A stretch of DNA of 64,000 nucleotides, from contig NZ_JYKY01000008.1 in assembly GCF_001042985.1 (NCBI RefSeq), positions 1 to 64,000 on the forward strand. Direction: 5' to 3'. A model generated the notes under the pieces. That model was not told the DNA's origin, searched no databases, and saw only the letters and a program-made list of their open reading frames with translations. Below, piece by piece: positions 35,973-43,765 of this stretch. The stretch comes from Pseudomonas lundensis (GTDB taxonomy: Bacteria > Pseudomonadota > Gammaproteobacteria > Pseudomonadales > Pseudomonadaceae). The position numbers were made by a program, and so were the translations under genes. Position 1 is the stretch's first letter. The number at the start of each line of letters is the position of its first letter.

Positions 35973-37190
35973 GTGAACCTGCTTTTATCCGTTCGACTAC
36001 TCGGCGTGATGTTAGTCATGAGTGCGCTCCCTGTGGCAGCCGCCACGCTTAATATCACCGCTGTTTTTAAACCCGATCCGTCTAAACCCAATCACAATGT
36101 GTTTGAAAACACGACGCCGAATACCGGGTTCTGCCGCTATCACTCCTGGTATTGCAGGCAGAACAACTTTTTCAGCCTGAGAGCGGTACCCACCATTTAT
36201 GCCACGGGCCCCATCACCGCGAATCATGAGAACCCACGACAAGGCGTCATGTTAAAAGCACCTGCACAATGGCGTGACGTAAACGTAACCAACAGCGCTA
36301 CAGGCCACCAGGAAACAGTCAAAATACGCATCGCTTCATTGGTGACCGATCCCGTTGTGGGGCTGGTTGGCGGTGGGGTTTCAACCTCAGAGGCTCATGC
36401 CTTGTTATTCGGAACAAAACTATCCGTAGCGCCCGCCCCGTGTAAGGCGTTAAGCCCTGGCTGGACCTTTAACGACATATCGTTTGATTTTTTCTGGGGG
36501 TTTGCGGTCAGTGGCGAGTGTGCAAAACAAGCGAAATTCGACATTCCCAAGTCACGCCTCAACTACATTGAAATCTCGTATGAAATCAATACCCCAAACC
36601 CGTTAAAAATGTCAGCGGGTCAATACACCGGCACGAGTACGTACACGCTGGGCCCTCATCAGGACATCGACATGGGTGACAACTTCCTGCCCAACGACCC
36701 CACCTTGATCATCCAGTTCACATTAACCGTTGACCACAATCTTAAAATTGAAATACCACCGGGCGGTAATAATATCGTCCTTGAACCCAAAGGGGGTTGG
36801 CAACTCTGGAGTTTGGGGCGACGCCCGGAAAAACTGTTACGCGATCAAACGTTCCTGATCCATACAAGTTCACGCTTCAAAATGCAATTGGCCTGCGAGC
36901 GTATTATTGGCGATACCTGCGGCTTGAGTAACAGCCGTCAGCATGAAGTACCTATCAATGTATCGGTGTCATTGCCCAACGGATTGCGACATGCCAATGG
37001 CGCGTCGGTTAATCACCAGCCGTTGTTGTTGAGTGGTGCCGGAACCGAGCTATTTGAACCCACGCAATACGTGGATCGAAAACCGGGAACCTTGCACTTC
37101 GAAATAGACAAACAATACGTCGCCGAGATGTTATTCCAGGAGGGCACGTATAACGGCAGTGTCACCGTCATCTGGGATTCCGAAGTTTAA
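35973..37190 (+). CDS. CS1-type fimbrial tip protein (CooD/CfaE family)
   Basis: A 405-residue exported protein with signal peptide MNLLLSVRLLGVMLVMSALP. It has an N-terminal domain rich in cysteine pairs (GFCRYHSWYCRQNNF near residue 50) and a C-terminal pilin-like domain ending GSVTVIWDSEV, the donor-strand fold. In CFA/I-type fimbriae this protein caps the fibre and binds the host or surface receptor. Its ligand is not predictable. The GTG start at 35973 has GAGGAAC upstream. Its A/T content is visibly higher than that of the flanking genes, which suggests recent acquisition or diversification. Confidence 0.83.
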   Translation: MNLLLSVRLLGVMLVMSALPVAAATLNITAVFKPDPSKPNHNVFENTTPNTGFCRYHSWYCRQNNFFSLRAVPTIYATGPITANHENPRQGVMLKAPAQWRDVNVTNSATGHQETVKIRIASLVTDPVVGLVGGGVSTSEAHALLFGTKLSVAPAPCKALSPGWTFNDISFDFFWGFAVSGECAKQAKFDIPKSRLNYIEISYEINTPNPLKMSAGQYTGTSTYTLGPHQDIDMGDNFLPNDPTLIIQFTLTVDHNLKIEIPPGGNNIVLEPKGGWQLWSLGRRPEKLLRDQTFLIHTSSRFKMQLACERIIGDTCGLSNSRQHEVPINVSVSLPNGLRHANGASVNHQPLLLSGAGTELFEPTQYVDRKPGTLHFEIDKQYVAEMLFQEGTYNGSVTVIWDSEV

Positions 37191-37225
37191 ACACCCAAAC
37201 CGCACACTTTTTTGAGAATAAGAAC

Positions 37226-37969
37226 ATGATGAAAACAATGACGGGAATTATGGGCGCGTGGCTCATCTCCTTGAACTGTATGGCCGGGCCAACTATCAAT
37301 GTCGGGATGGTGTATGACTATCTGGACGGGGATAAAAGTACGTATTTGAAGCGCGTCTTCAACGGCGGCGACAGCACCGCTTTTGTCAGGGTGTCGATCA
37401 AGGAAATCCTCTACAAGGCCGACGGTTCCTCCGAGGAAGTGGAGGTCAAAACCCAAACAGACAAACGCGTGCGCGACGGTTTGATGTCCAGCCCCGCGCG
37501 CCTGATCGTGCCGCCCAACGGTACTCAAGGTGCGCGGCTGTTATTCATGGGTGATCGTGAGCAGGAGCGCTACTTCCGCGTGCGTTTCATCCCCGTGGTG
37601 CCCGAAAAAGAAGACGAGTTTGCGCTGTCATCCGAAGAGGCCCGTGACTATAAAAAAACCTTGTCGGCAGGCGTGAATGTATTGGCCGGCTACGGCACGG
37701 TGTTCTTTGTCAGGCCCAAAGAGACCCGCTTTGATACGCAGATTGAAAACACACCGAACCATTACCAGCTGCGTAATCAAGGCAACAGCGTAGTCGTGGT
37801 CGACGAGTTCAAGGACTGCGCGTCCAGCGACAGGCTGCACTGCAAGCCCACTACCAAAACCCACGTCTTGCCGGGGCGGACGCTGCGGTTCGACAAGCAG
37901 CCAGGACGTCATTACCGGTTCACGCTGGTGGAAGGCCGGGCGCAGAAAGTTATCGAGGTCAAAGCCTGA
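37226..37969 (+). CDS. CS1-type fimbrial periplasmic chaperone (CooB/CfaA family)
   Basis: A 247-residue chaperone with a short signal peptide (ending CMAGP) and two immunoglobulin-like domains. Marks include the N-terminal strand with FNGGDSTAFVRVSIKEI, the PARLIVPPNGTQGARLLFMGD usher-binding region and a C-terminal disulfide pair (DCASSDRLHC). It holds pilins and the tip protein until the usher assembles them. Its stop shares one base with the start of the next gene, so the two are translationally coupled. Confidence 0.86.
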   Translation: MMKTMTGIMGAWLISLNCMAGPTINVGMVYDYLDGDKSTYLKRVFNGGDSTAFVRVSIKEILYKADGSSEEVEVKTQTDKRVRDGLMSSPARLIVPPNGTQGARLLFMGDREQERYFRVRFIPVVPEKEDEFALSSEEARDYKKTLSAGVNVLAGYGTVFFVRPKETRFDTQIENTPNHYQLRNQGNSVVVVDEFKDCASSDRLHCKPTTKTHVLPGRTLRFDKQPGRHYRFTLVEGRAQKVIEVKA

Positions 37970-38457
37970 TGTTCCAGACGCGCTTGCGGGCAGTGCTGCT
38001 CACCGCGACAGCCCTGTCCTTGTGTACATCCGTGACTTATGCGGCCCGCGAAGAACACCAGTTTGATGTCAGCGTAACCATCCCGACCTTCGAGTTTTAT
38101 GCCATCCCCGCGGACCCCGAGTTTGTTCTGCGCGAACAACCAATGCGCTGGAACTTGGTCAGTTCAACCCTTGAGCCCCTGCGTACGCAGTTCGATATGA
38201 TCAGTTCCGCGGGCGCCATGACCGCCCGACTGGGGTATGAACCCGTCTTGTCGAATGGCAACACCACCTTTGCTCTTCGGGTCACGTTCAACGAGCAGGT
38301 GTTGACGTTATTCGACAGCGTCGTGGTGTCTGCCGCCGACGCCTATAACGGCATACGGGTACCGGTACGCATCGACGCCCTGCCCCCCGCCGAGGGGTTT
38401 GAGCCAGGGGACTATTACGGCAGTGTGCAATTGATCTTCGATACCGCAGCCCCTTGA
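37969..38457 (+). CDS. CS1-type fimbrial pilin, second subunit
   Basis: A 162-residue pilin homologous to the first gene of the operon. The signal peptide (to about residue 24) precedes VSVTIPTFEFYAIPADPEF, close in form to the first pilin's ATIPTKTFYVLPHDPEF, and the end is GDYYGSVQLIFDT. It begins at the ATG overlapping the chaperone stop (TGATG). A minor or alternative shaft subunit is the simplest reading. Confidence 0.83.
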   Translation: MFQTRLRAVLLTATALSLCTSVTYAAREEHQFDVSVTIPTFEFYAIPADPEFVLREQPMRWNLVSSTLEPLRTQFDMISSAGAMTARLGYEPVLSNGNTTFALRVTFNEQVLTLFDSVVVSAADAYNGIRVPVRIDALPPAEGFEPGDYYGSVQLIFDTAAP

Positions 38458-38481
38458 TGGCATTGGGTTACAGGCTTCAAA

Positions 38482-38493
38482 CGGACTAGTCCG
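38482..38493. repeat. 12-base palindrome upstream of the second FadE pair
   Basis: CGGACTAGTCCG is a perfect palindrome 75 bases ahead of the first acyl-CoA dehydrogenase of the pair. Related forms lie ahead of the YCF48 gene (22380-22391) and of the Rieske gene (15679-15685). It could be an operator, but such palindromes also occur by chance. Confidence 0.3.
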
Positions 38494-38567
38494 GGTCAGG
38501 GTGTTCGCTGTTCTGAGGCCACTTCATGCTAGCGCCTTGATCTCAAGCATTAGGATGAGGAGCCGGT

Positions 38568-39740
38568 ATGCAGCTTGCCCTGACAGATGAGCAGCGGATG
38601 ATCCAACAATCTGCCGAGCGCTTTCTGGCGCAAGTCGCCAGCTCCGCAGCCGTGCGCAGCGCCATGGCCAGTGAGCGCGGGCACGACCCGCAGACCTGGG
38701 CGCGCATCGCCCGCGAACTGTATTGGCCCGCACTGGCGATTCCTGAAAGGTACGGCGGATTGGGGCTGGGCTTTGCCGAAGTCTGTCTGCTGCAGGAACA
38801 ATTGGGCCGCTGCCTGCTGCCCTCAGCGTTCTACGCCACGTGCTGCCTCGCTCTGCCGGCTTTGCTGCTGAGCCGAAACGAAGCGCTCAAATCCCGTTGG
38901 CTGCCGTTGATCGCAGCCGGCGAGGTCACTGCCAGCCTGAGCTACACCAATACGCAGCGCTGGGATGACAGCAGCATCGTGGTCTATGCCACCCCTCATA
39001 AAGATGGCTACCAACTCTGTGGCCAATACCTGAATGTGATCGACGGCGCCGACTGCGATCTGTTGATTATTGCGGCACGCACGCCGGGCAGCGTCGGGGA
39101 AGCCGGGATACGCCTGTTTGCCCTGCCTGCCGACACGCCGGGCCTGATCAGGCAAGCATTGCCCACACTGGATCAAACCCGGCGTCTGGCGAACATCACC
39201 CTGGATAACGTCGTACTCAGCGATGACCAATTACTCAGTGAGCCGGGCCAGGGCTGGGCCTTGCTGTGTCAAACCCTTCAATTTGCGTGCGTGGGGCTGG
39301 CGGCCGAACAAACGGGCGGCGCCCAACAGTCGCTGGACATGACCCTGGCCTACATCAGCGGGCGCCAGCAATTCGGGCGTAGCATTGCCAGCTTCCAGGC
39401 CATCAAACACCGCTGCGCGGACCTGATGCTCGCGGTGGAATGCGCACGTTCGGCCAGTTACTACGCCGCGTGTATCGCCGATGCCTGTCTGAACATTGAT
39501 GCAGATCCCCAGGTGCGCGGGCAACTGGCTGAAGCCGCCGCCACGGCCAAAATCCACGCCAGCGAAGGTTTCTTCCAGTGCGCCAGCGAGTCGATTCAAT
39601 TGCATGGCGGTGTGGGGTTTACCTGGGAGTACGACCCGCATTTGTACTTCAAGCGTGCGCGCGCCAGTGAACAACTGTGGGGCGCGCCCGCGTTTCATCG
39701 CGAGCAATTGGCCAGACAGATCTTCGGGGAGCAGGCATGA
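38568..39740 (+). CDS. Acyl-CoA dehydrogenase, subunit of a second heteromeric pair
   Basis: A 390-residue acyl-CoA dehydrogenase subunit beginning MQLALTDEQRMIQQSAERFL, with ISGRQQFGRSIASFQAIKHR and the C-terminal LHGGVGFTWEYDPHLYFKRA. This layout is usual for the partner subunit in alpha2beta2 steroid FadE enzymes. GAGGAG lies five bases ahead of the ATG. Its stop overlaps the ATG of the FadE30-like gene, showing tight coupling. The pair is separated from the main catabolic operon by the fimbrial operon. Confidence 0.87.
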   Translation: MQLALTDEQRMIQQSAERFLAQVASSAAVRSAMASERGHDPQTWARIARELYWPALAIPERYGGLGLGFAEVCLLQEQLGRCLLPSAFYATCCLALPALLLSRNEALKSRWLPLIAAGEVTASLSYTNTQRWDDSSIVVYATPHKDGYQLCGQYLNVIDGADCDLLIIAARTPGSVGEAGIRLFALPADTPGLIRQALPTLDQTRRLANITLDNVVLSDDQLLSEPGQGWALLCQTLQFACVGLAAEQTGGAQQSLDMTLAYISGRQQFGRSIASFQAIKHRCADLMLAVECARSASYYAACIADACLNIDADPQVRGQLAEAAATAKIHASEGFFQCASESIQLHGGVGFTWEYDPHLYFKRARASEQLWGAPAFHREQLARQIFGEQA

Positions 39741-40921
39741 ATATTGGCTTCAGCGCGAAAGACGAACAGTTTCGTCAACACGTGGCGCAGTGGATGCAAC
39801 AGCACCTGAGCGGTGAATTCAGCACCCTGCGTTTTCGCGGCGGGCCGGGCGATGAAGATTTTGCCCCGCTGTTACGTAAACGCTGGGAACAAGAGCTGGC
39901 CAAAGGCAGCTGGATAGGCGCCGGCTGGGCCACCGAACACGGCGGCCAGGGGTTGAGCATCAATCAGCAGGTGATTTTTTACGAAGAGTACGCACGCGCT
40001 GGTGGCCCGGGACGCATGGGGCATATCGGCGAAGGCCTGGTGGGCCCGACGTTGGCGGCCTTCGGCACGGCGCACCAACAACAGCGGTTTTTACCGCCGA
40101 TTCTGGCCGGTCAACAGTTTTGGTGTCAGGGGTATTCCGAACCCGGTGCGGGTTCCGATCTGGCCAACATCACCACCCGCGCCAGCTTCGACACGCAACG
40201 CAATGAATGGTTGATCAGCGGGCAAAAGGTCTGGACCTCACTGGCCCATGAAGCCGACTGGTGTTTTGTGCTGGCGCGAACCGAACCCGCGAGCAAGGGC
40301 CATCACGGGCTGTCCTTTTTGTTGGTGCCCATGGCCCAGTCCGGGATCACGGTGCAGCCCATCAAGCAATTGACCGGCACCAGTGAGTTCAATGAAGTGT
40401 TTTTCGACCAGGCGCGCACCTGTGCAAGCAACCTGATCGGTCAGCCCGGCGAAGGCTGGAAAATCGCCATGGCGCTGCTGGGGTTCGAACGTGGCGTCTC
40501 CACCCTGGGCCAGCAGATGCAGTTTCAGAATGAACTGGACGAGGTGGTGCGCATTGCCAAAGCCAATGGCGCGGCGCAAGACCCGGTGCTGCGCCAGCGC
40601 ATTGCGCACGCCTGGAGCGGCTTGCGCGTGTTGCGCTACAACTCGTTGCGCATGTTGTCCGGCCCACAGGACGGGAGCCTGCGGCCCGAGGCGACGATCT
40701 ACAAACTGGCGTGGTCCACCTGGCACCTCGAACTGGGCAAGCTGGCCATGGACGTGCTGGGGCCACAGGCCGAGCTGCTGGCGGGCGCGCCTTATGAACT
40801 GACACGCCTGCAATCGTTGTTTTTGTTCACCCGCGCCGACACGATCTACGGCGGCAGCAACGAGATTCAGCGCAATATCATTGCCGAGCGCGCCCTCGGG
40901 ATGCCCAGGGAGCGGCGCTGA
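39737..40921 (+). CDS. Acyl-CoA dehydrogenase, FadE30-like
   Basis: A 394-residue acyl-CoA dehydrogenase. From memory it matches FadE30 (Rv3560c) over its length: GEFSTLRFRGGPG near 30, YEEYARAGG, FWCQGYSEPGAGSDLANIT, KVWTSLAHEADWCFVLART, TGTSEFNEVFFDQART, ERGVSTLGQQ and the end YGGSNEIQRNIIAERALGMP. FadE30 desaturates the side chain of the bicyclic HIP-CoA series at the start of C/D-ring breakdown. Start at 39737 overlaps the previous stop by four bases (ATGA); a start 20 codons earlier would read inside that gene. Confidence 0.88.
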   Translation: MNIGFSAKDEQFRQHVAQWMQQHLSGEFSTLRFRGGPGDEDFAPLLRKRWEQELAKGSWIGAGWATEHGGQGLSINQQVIFYEEYARAGGPGRMGHIGEGLVGPTLAAFGTAHQQQRFLPPILAGQQFWCQGYSEPGAGSDLANITTRASFDTQRNEWLISGQKVWTSLAHEADWCFVLARTEPASKGHHGLSFLLVPMAQSGITVQPIKQLTGTSEFNEVFFDQARTCASNLIGQPGEGWKIAMALLGFERGVSTLGQQMQFQNELDEVVRIAKANGAAQDPVLRQRIAHAWSGLRVLRYNSLRMLSGPQDGSLRPEATIYKLAWSTWHLELGKLAMDVLGPQAELLAGAPYELTRLQSLFLFTRADTIYGGSNEIQRNIIAERALGMPRERR

Positions 40922-40930
40922 ACCTGATCG

Positions 40931-41128
40931 TCAGGCCGCGTCCTGCAGCCGGGCCAGTTCACGACGCACCATGCTTGCGTAGGCTGCCGGGCGCAACGTG
41001 TACAACTGCCCGGCGACCCACGTAAGCCACCCCTTGCCCATCTGGGGCTGGCAGGCCAACAGCTCGATCGCCTTGGCGGTCGCCTGTTCCTGATGCTGGC
41101 GATGAAACTCGCCGCGTGAGCCTGTCAC
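40931..41128 (-). CDS. Small conserved-looking protein of unknown function
   Basis: A 65-residue basic protein rich in Gln and Ala (HRQHQEQATAKAIELLACQP, then GWLTWVAGQLYTLRPAAYAS). No domain is recognised and no signal peptide is seen. The GTG start at 41128 overlaps the stop of the gene before it (GTGA), so it is probably translated with that gene. Convergent with the FadE30-like gene, nine bases from its stop. Confidence 0.55.
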   Translation of the reverse strand: MTGSRGEFHRQHQEQATAKAIELLACQPQMGKGWLTWVAGQLYTLRPAAYASMVRRELARLQDAA

Positions 41129-41595
41129 TCTTTACTGGCCTTGAAGGTCAACTCACCTTTGCGCCACTTGGCCGCTTTGGCAGTGACCGCCTTCAGGGTT
41201 TTGCTCAGGCCGGTGGCCAGTTGTTCATGGGCGGCGAACACCAGCATCACCCGCTGACCTTCCTTGAACACAATTCCTTCGCCTTGCGGCGTGGTGACAT
41301 AGGCATAGTCGCCAATGCCATAAATCGTCATTTTGATCTCGCGGAACTTGAGTTCGAACTTCCCGCCTTCACGGCTGGCAAGTACCGCCGCACTGAAATG
41401 ATCCCCCACCTTTAACTTCAAGCCAGGCTTGTCATCGACGACCAATGCCGCGTCGGTATCGATTTCGGCCATGTAGGTGTCTTCAGCCGTCTGCTCGGTG
41501 ACATACACAAAACGGGATTGAAACAATTTGACCAGACGCGCTCGCAGGTCACCCAACACAAATAACGCGTGCATCTCCAGATTGCTGACTGCCAA
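41125..41595 (-). CDS. Protein of unknown function (probable TTG start)
   Basis: A 156-residue soluble protein. After an N-terminal helix (MHALFVLGDLRARLVKLFQS) it is mostly beta strands with acidic and glycine turns (DTDAALVVDDKPGLKLKVGD) and ends in a lysine-rich tail. I choose a TTG at 41595 because GAGGG lies seven bases upstream; an ATG seven codons later has its only GGAG directly against it. No family is recognised. It is coupled to the small gene that follows. Confidence 0.6.
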   Translation of the reverse strand: MAVSNLEMHALFVLGDLRARLVKLFQSRFVYVTEQTAEDTYMAEIDTDAALVVDDKPGLKLKVGDHFSAAVLASREGGKFELKFREIKMTIYGIGDYAYVTTPQGEGIVFKEGQRVMLVFAAHEQLATGLSKTLKAVTAKAAKWRKGELTFKASKE

Positions 41596-41988
41596 CGAAA
41601 AACCCTCGAAAAATGAAGTAAGACTGCCAAAACAAAAACAGGCAGCCCATAGCAAGCCTTGACTTGCCGGTTGTGAAATCTGCGTTCGACAAAACCTTCT
41701 GAAGCCGTGGCTCAGAAGTGACTGCAAGCAATCAACGTGATGGATTCCCGCCCTGACACCACGAACCAGCGGTATCGGCGCTTATGCAGCGTCGGTACGC
41801 ACTCGAACGATGAAACGGACTAGTGCACTTAGGGGGGAAACCTGCTTTTAAAGACGTAATGTCTGACGCAGCGTTTTTAAAAAAAACCTTACAAATAGAC
41901 AAACGCCAACGGCTGGAGTTTACGTGCGTGCCCAGCCTCGATCCGAACAACTTTTTGCTAGAACCATTCAATCAAAGGAAGTCGTTCC
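41596..41988. other. Intergenic stretch without a supported gene
   Basis: Short overlapping readings exist on both strands (such as 41732-41971 minus), but none has a credible start, domain or ribosome site. It contains a run of eight A near 41878. It probably holds the divergent promoters of the unknown genes on either side. Confidence 0.5.
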
Positions 41989-42264
41989 ATGGACAGATCA
42001 GATTTTCATCCGTCATCCGCCAATGGGCTCCAGAACGTGGCTGATCCCGTTGACGGGGCGCCATTCTACCGGCTCAACACCGACTTTGGGTATACACAAT
42101 CCCGCCACTATCAAGTGATACCGATCAGCCACGGCTTTTTTCATGTACGAGAAGCCCACACAGGCCAGATCAGGGGCTTTCGGTGCTCGCATTACGAAGC
42201 CTGTGCGCTGGCAAGCCAGTTAGAGAAAATACAGCCCGATTTCAGCCCGCCCGCCCCTCTGTGA
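41989..42264 (+). CDS. Small protein of unknown function
   Basis: A 91-residue soluble protein with a well-placed AAGGAAG seven bases ahead of the ATG. The central part, FYRLNTDFGYTQSRHYQVIP then FFHVREAHTGQIRGFRCSHY, looks like a small beta fold, followed by a helix (EACALASQLEKIQPD). No family is recognised. Expressed alone. Confidence 0.65.
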   Translation: MDRSDFHPSSANGLQNVADPVDGAPFYRLNTDFGYTQSRHYQVIPISHGFFHVREAHTGQIRGFRCSHYEACALASQLEKIQPDFSPPAPL

Positions 42265-42397
42265 CGGCAGCGCTTTCGTCAGTTGGATGACTTAACTGCG
42301 CCACTGCCCGCCAACAACTGCCATACTCGCGCAACAATCGACCCGGCCCATGCCGCCGGGTTGACCCGGCTCCATTACCTCCAAGGGAAAGTGACAC

Positions 42398-42628
42398 GTG
42401 ACGGAATTTGATATTGGCGAATTTTTTATCCGCGGTGAAGCCAGAGAAGTCGATGGCGAGTTTCAGGCAGTGATTGTCATGCGTGCCAAACCCCCTCTCA
42501 AAACCATCACCTATCATCAGGTCGAGAAAGACCGTTGGTTCAAAACCGCCGATGTGGCTGAAGTCGCTGGCAAAGAAGCCGCCAAAGCCCTGAAAGAAGC
42601 CGTGGATGCGGGTGCCCTGAACGCCTGA
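42398..42628 (+). CDS. Small protein of unknown function
   Basis: A 76-residue acidic protein, MTEFDIGEFFIRGEAREVDG at the start and a helical C-terminus rich in Ala, Lys and Glu (ADVAEVAGKEAAKALKEAVD). The GTG start has AAGGGAAA upstream. No domain is recognised; size and composition suggest a cytoplasmic protein. It is followed by another unknown gene on the same strand. Confidence 0.65.
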   Translation: MTEFDIGEFFIRGEAREVDGEFQAVIVMRAKPPLKTITYHQVEKDRWFKTADVAEVAGKEAAKALKEAVDAGALNA

Positions 42629-42700
42629 ATCCTGGCCTTTCGCTCAAGAAACGCGGCGCCAGGCCGATAGCCGGGTGAGTCTCTGTCAAGGGCATCACTG

Positions 42701-43099
42701 ATGATTAACGTCACTATCGCCACTCACCTTGCGGCCCCTCGGGCAGCGCCCCTGAACGACGCCGTGACACCTGCCGCGAAACCCGGGCGGTTTGAGCTCG
42801 TGTTGCGGGCAGACACCGATGCCGCGCAAGCCGCTGGCGACACGCCGGTAGAAACCTTGCAAAAACGCATCAAGCTGCTGAAAAAACGCCTTGAACAGCT
42901 TCAGCAGCACCTGCGCCAGGCCAATGCTCGGATGGCCGCCGTCAAAGCCGGGCGCTATCGCAATGATGAAGCTCGCACGGCCGCCATCATGAAGGCGAAA
43001 AGCCAGGTGGTCTCGCTCAACAGTGCGGTCTCTGTCGCCCTCAGTTCACTTTTCGAGGCCGAAAAAACCTTGATCGGCAGCGTTAACCTCTCCATTTGA
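42701..43099 (+). CDS. Coiled-coil protein of unknown function
   Basis: A 132-residue protein. After a low-complexity N-terminal third, a strongly charged helix (about residues 50-80: LQKRIKLLKKRLEQLQQHLR) predicts a coiled coil, and a second helix follows (ARTAAIMKAKSQVVSLNSAV). No enzyme motif or signal peptide is seen. It could be a small structural or surface-attached protein; nothing nearby decides. Confidence 0.65.
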   Translation: MINVTIATHLAAPRAAPLNDAVTPAAKPGRFELVLRADTDAAQAAGDTPVETLQKRIKLLKKRLEQLQQHLRQANARMAAVKAGRYRNDEARTAAIMKAKSQVVSLNSAVSVALSSLFEAEKTLIGSVNLSI

Positions 43100-43197
43100 C
43101 ACCATGGTCTACAGTGCTACACGCACATTGAGTCGAACTCTGAGGGTTCTACGGCCTCAGATACCCTGTACTCACTTAGACGCTTCTGGAGATGAAC

Positions 43198-43440
43198 ATG
43201 GACGAGACACCTGTCACGCTGGAAAACCTCTTCAACCAACTTGGCCTGGATTCAGATGAAACCGCCATGGAGCAATTCATTGCAGACCATTTTCTGGCTG
43301 AAGACGTGAAGCTGGTTGAGGCCCCCTTCTGGTCCCCGGCGCAAGCGAGTTTTCTGAAAGAAAAGCTGCTTGAAGACGGCCCTTGGGCACTCGTGGTAGA
43401 CGAACTGAATGTCCGCCTGCACGAATCGCCTCACGCCTGA
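43198..43440 (+). CDS. DUF2789 family protein
   Basis: An 80-residue protein matching the DUF2789 form: a start with PVTLENLFNQLGLDS, a middle with IADHFLAEDVKLVEAPFWSP, and the end WALVVDELNVRLHE. The function of the family is unknown; it occurs across gammaproteobacteria. The ATG at 43198 has GGAG six bases upstream; the ATG two codons earlier is too close to it. The 3' end overlaps the convergent unknown gene by ten bases. Confidence 0.85.
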   Translation: MDETPVTLENLFNQLGLDSDETAMEQFIADHFLAEDVKLVEAPFWSPAQASFLKEKLLEDGPWALVVDELNVRLHESPHA

Positions 43441-43640
43441 AGGCGCATTGCCACGGGGTTGGCGCTCAACTGCGCCAACCAGGCGCTCTGGCACTCTTGC
43501 GCTTCTGCGCGCGTTGAAAACGCGGTCCCGCGCTGTTCTCCATTGACCAGCACCACCCAGCAGGCCTTTTGTCCCGCTTCGCGCATGCCCTTGGGAACAC
43601 CGCTTCCAATCATTACGGCGATATCAACTTGATTACGCAT
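43431..43640 (-). CDS. Small protein of unknown function
   Basis: A 69-residue protein with AGQKACWVVLVNGEQRGTAF in the centre and an Ala/Gln-rich helix after it. The ATG at 43640 has GGAG eight bases upstream. No family is recognised. It converges with and overlaps the DUF2789 gene by ten bases. Confidence 0.55.
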   Translation of the reverse strand: MRNQVDIAVMIGSGVPKGMREAGQKACWVVLVNGEQRGTAFSTRAEAQECQSAWLAQLSANPVAMRLQA

Positions 43641-43765
43641 GATGGCCACTCCACCTAGTTAGTTAGTCTCCTAACGATGTGGGCCATCTTAGTGACAAAA
43701 GGACGCAGGAAAAAGCTATGCCACGCATAGCTCAATTGCATGAACGGTAACAATACCGCCTGTTG

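Noticed and set aside
38479..41824. AAACGGACTAGT occurring at 38479-38490 and 41813-41824, as possible ends of a mobile element
   Set aside because: Roughly a hundred identical 12-mer pairs are expected by chance in a 64-kb window. No transposase, integrase or terminal inverted repeat is present.
41732..41971. A 79-codon minus-strand reading between two unknown genes
   Set aside because: No ribosome site or domain; two plus-strand readings overlap it with equal lack of support.
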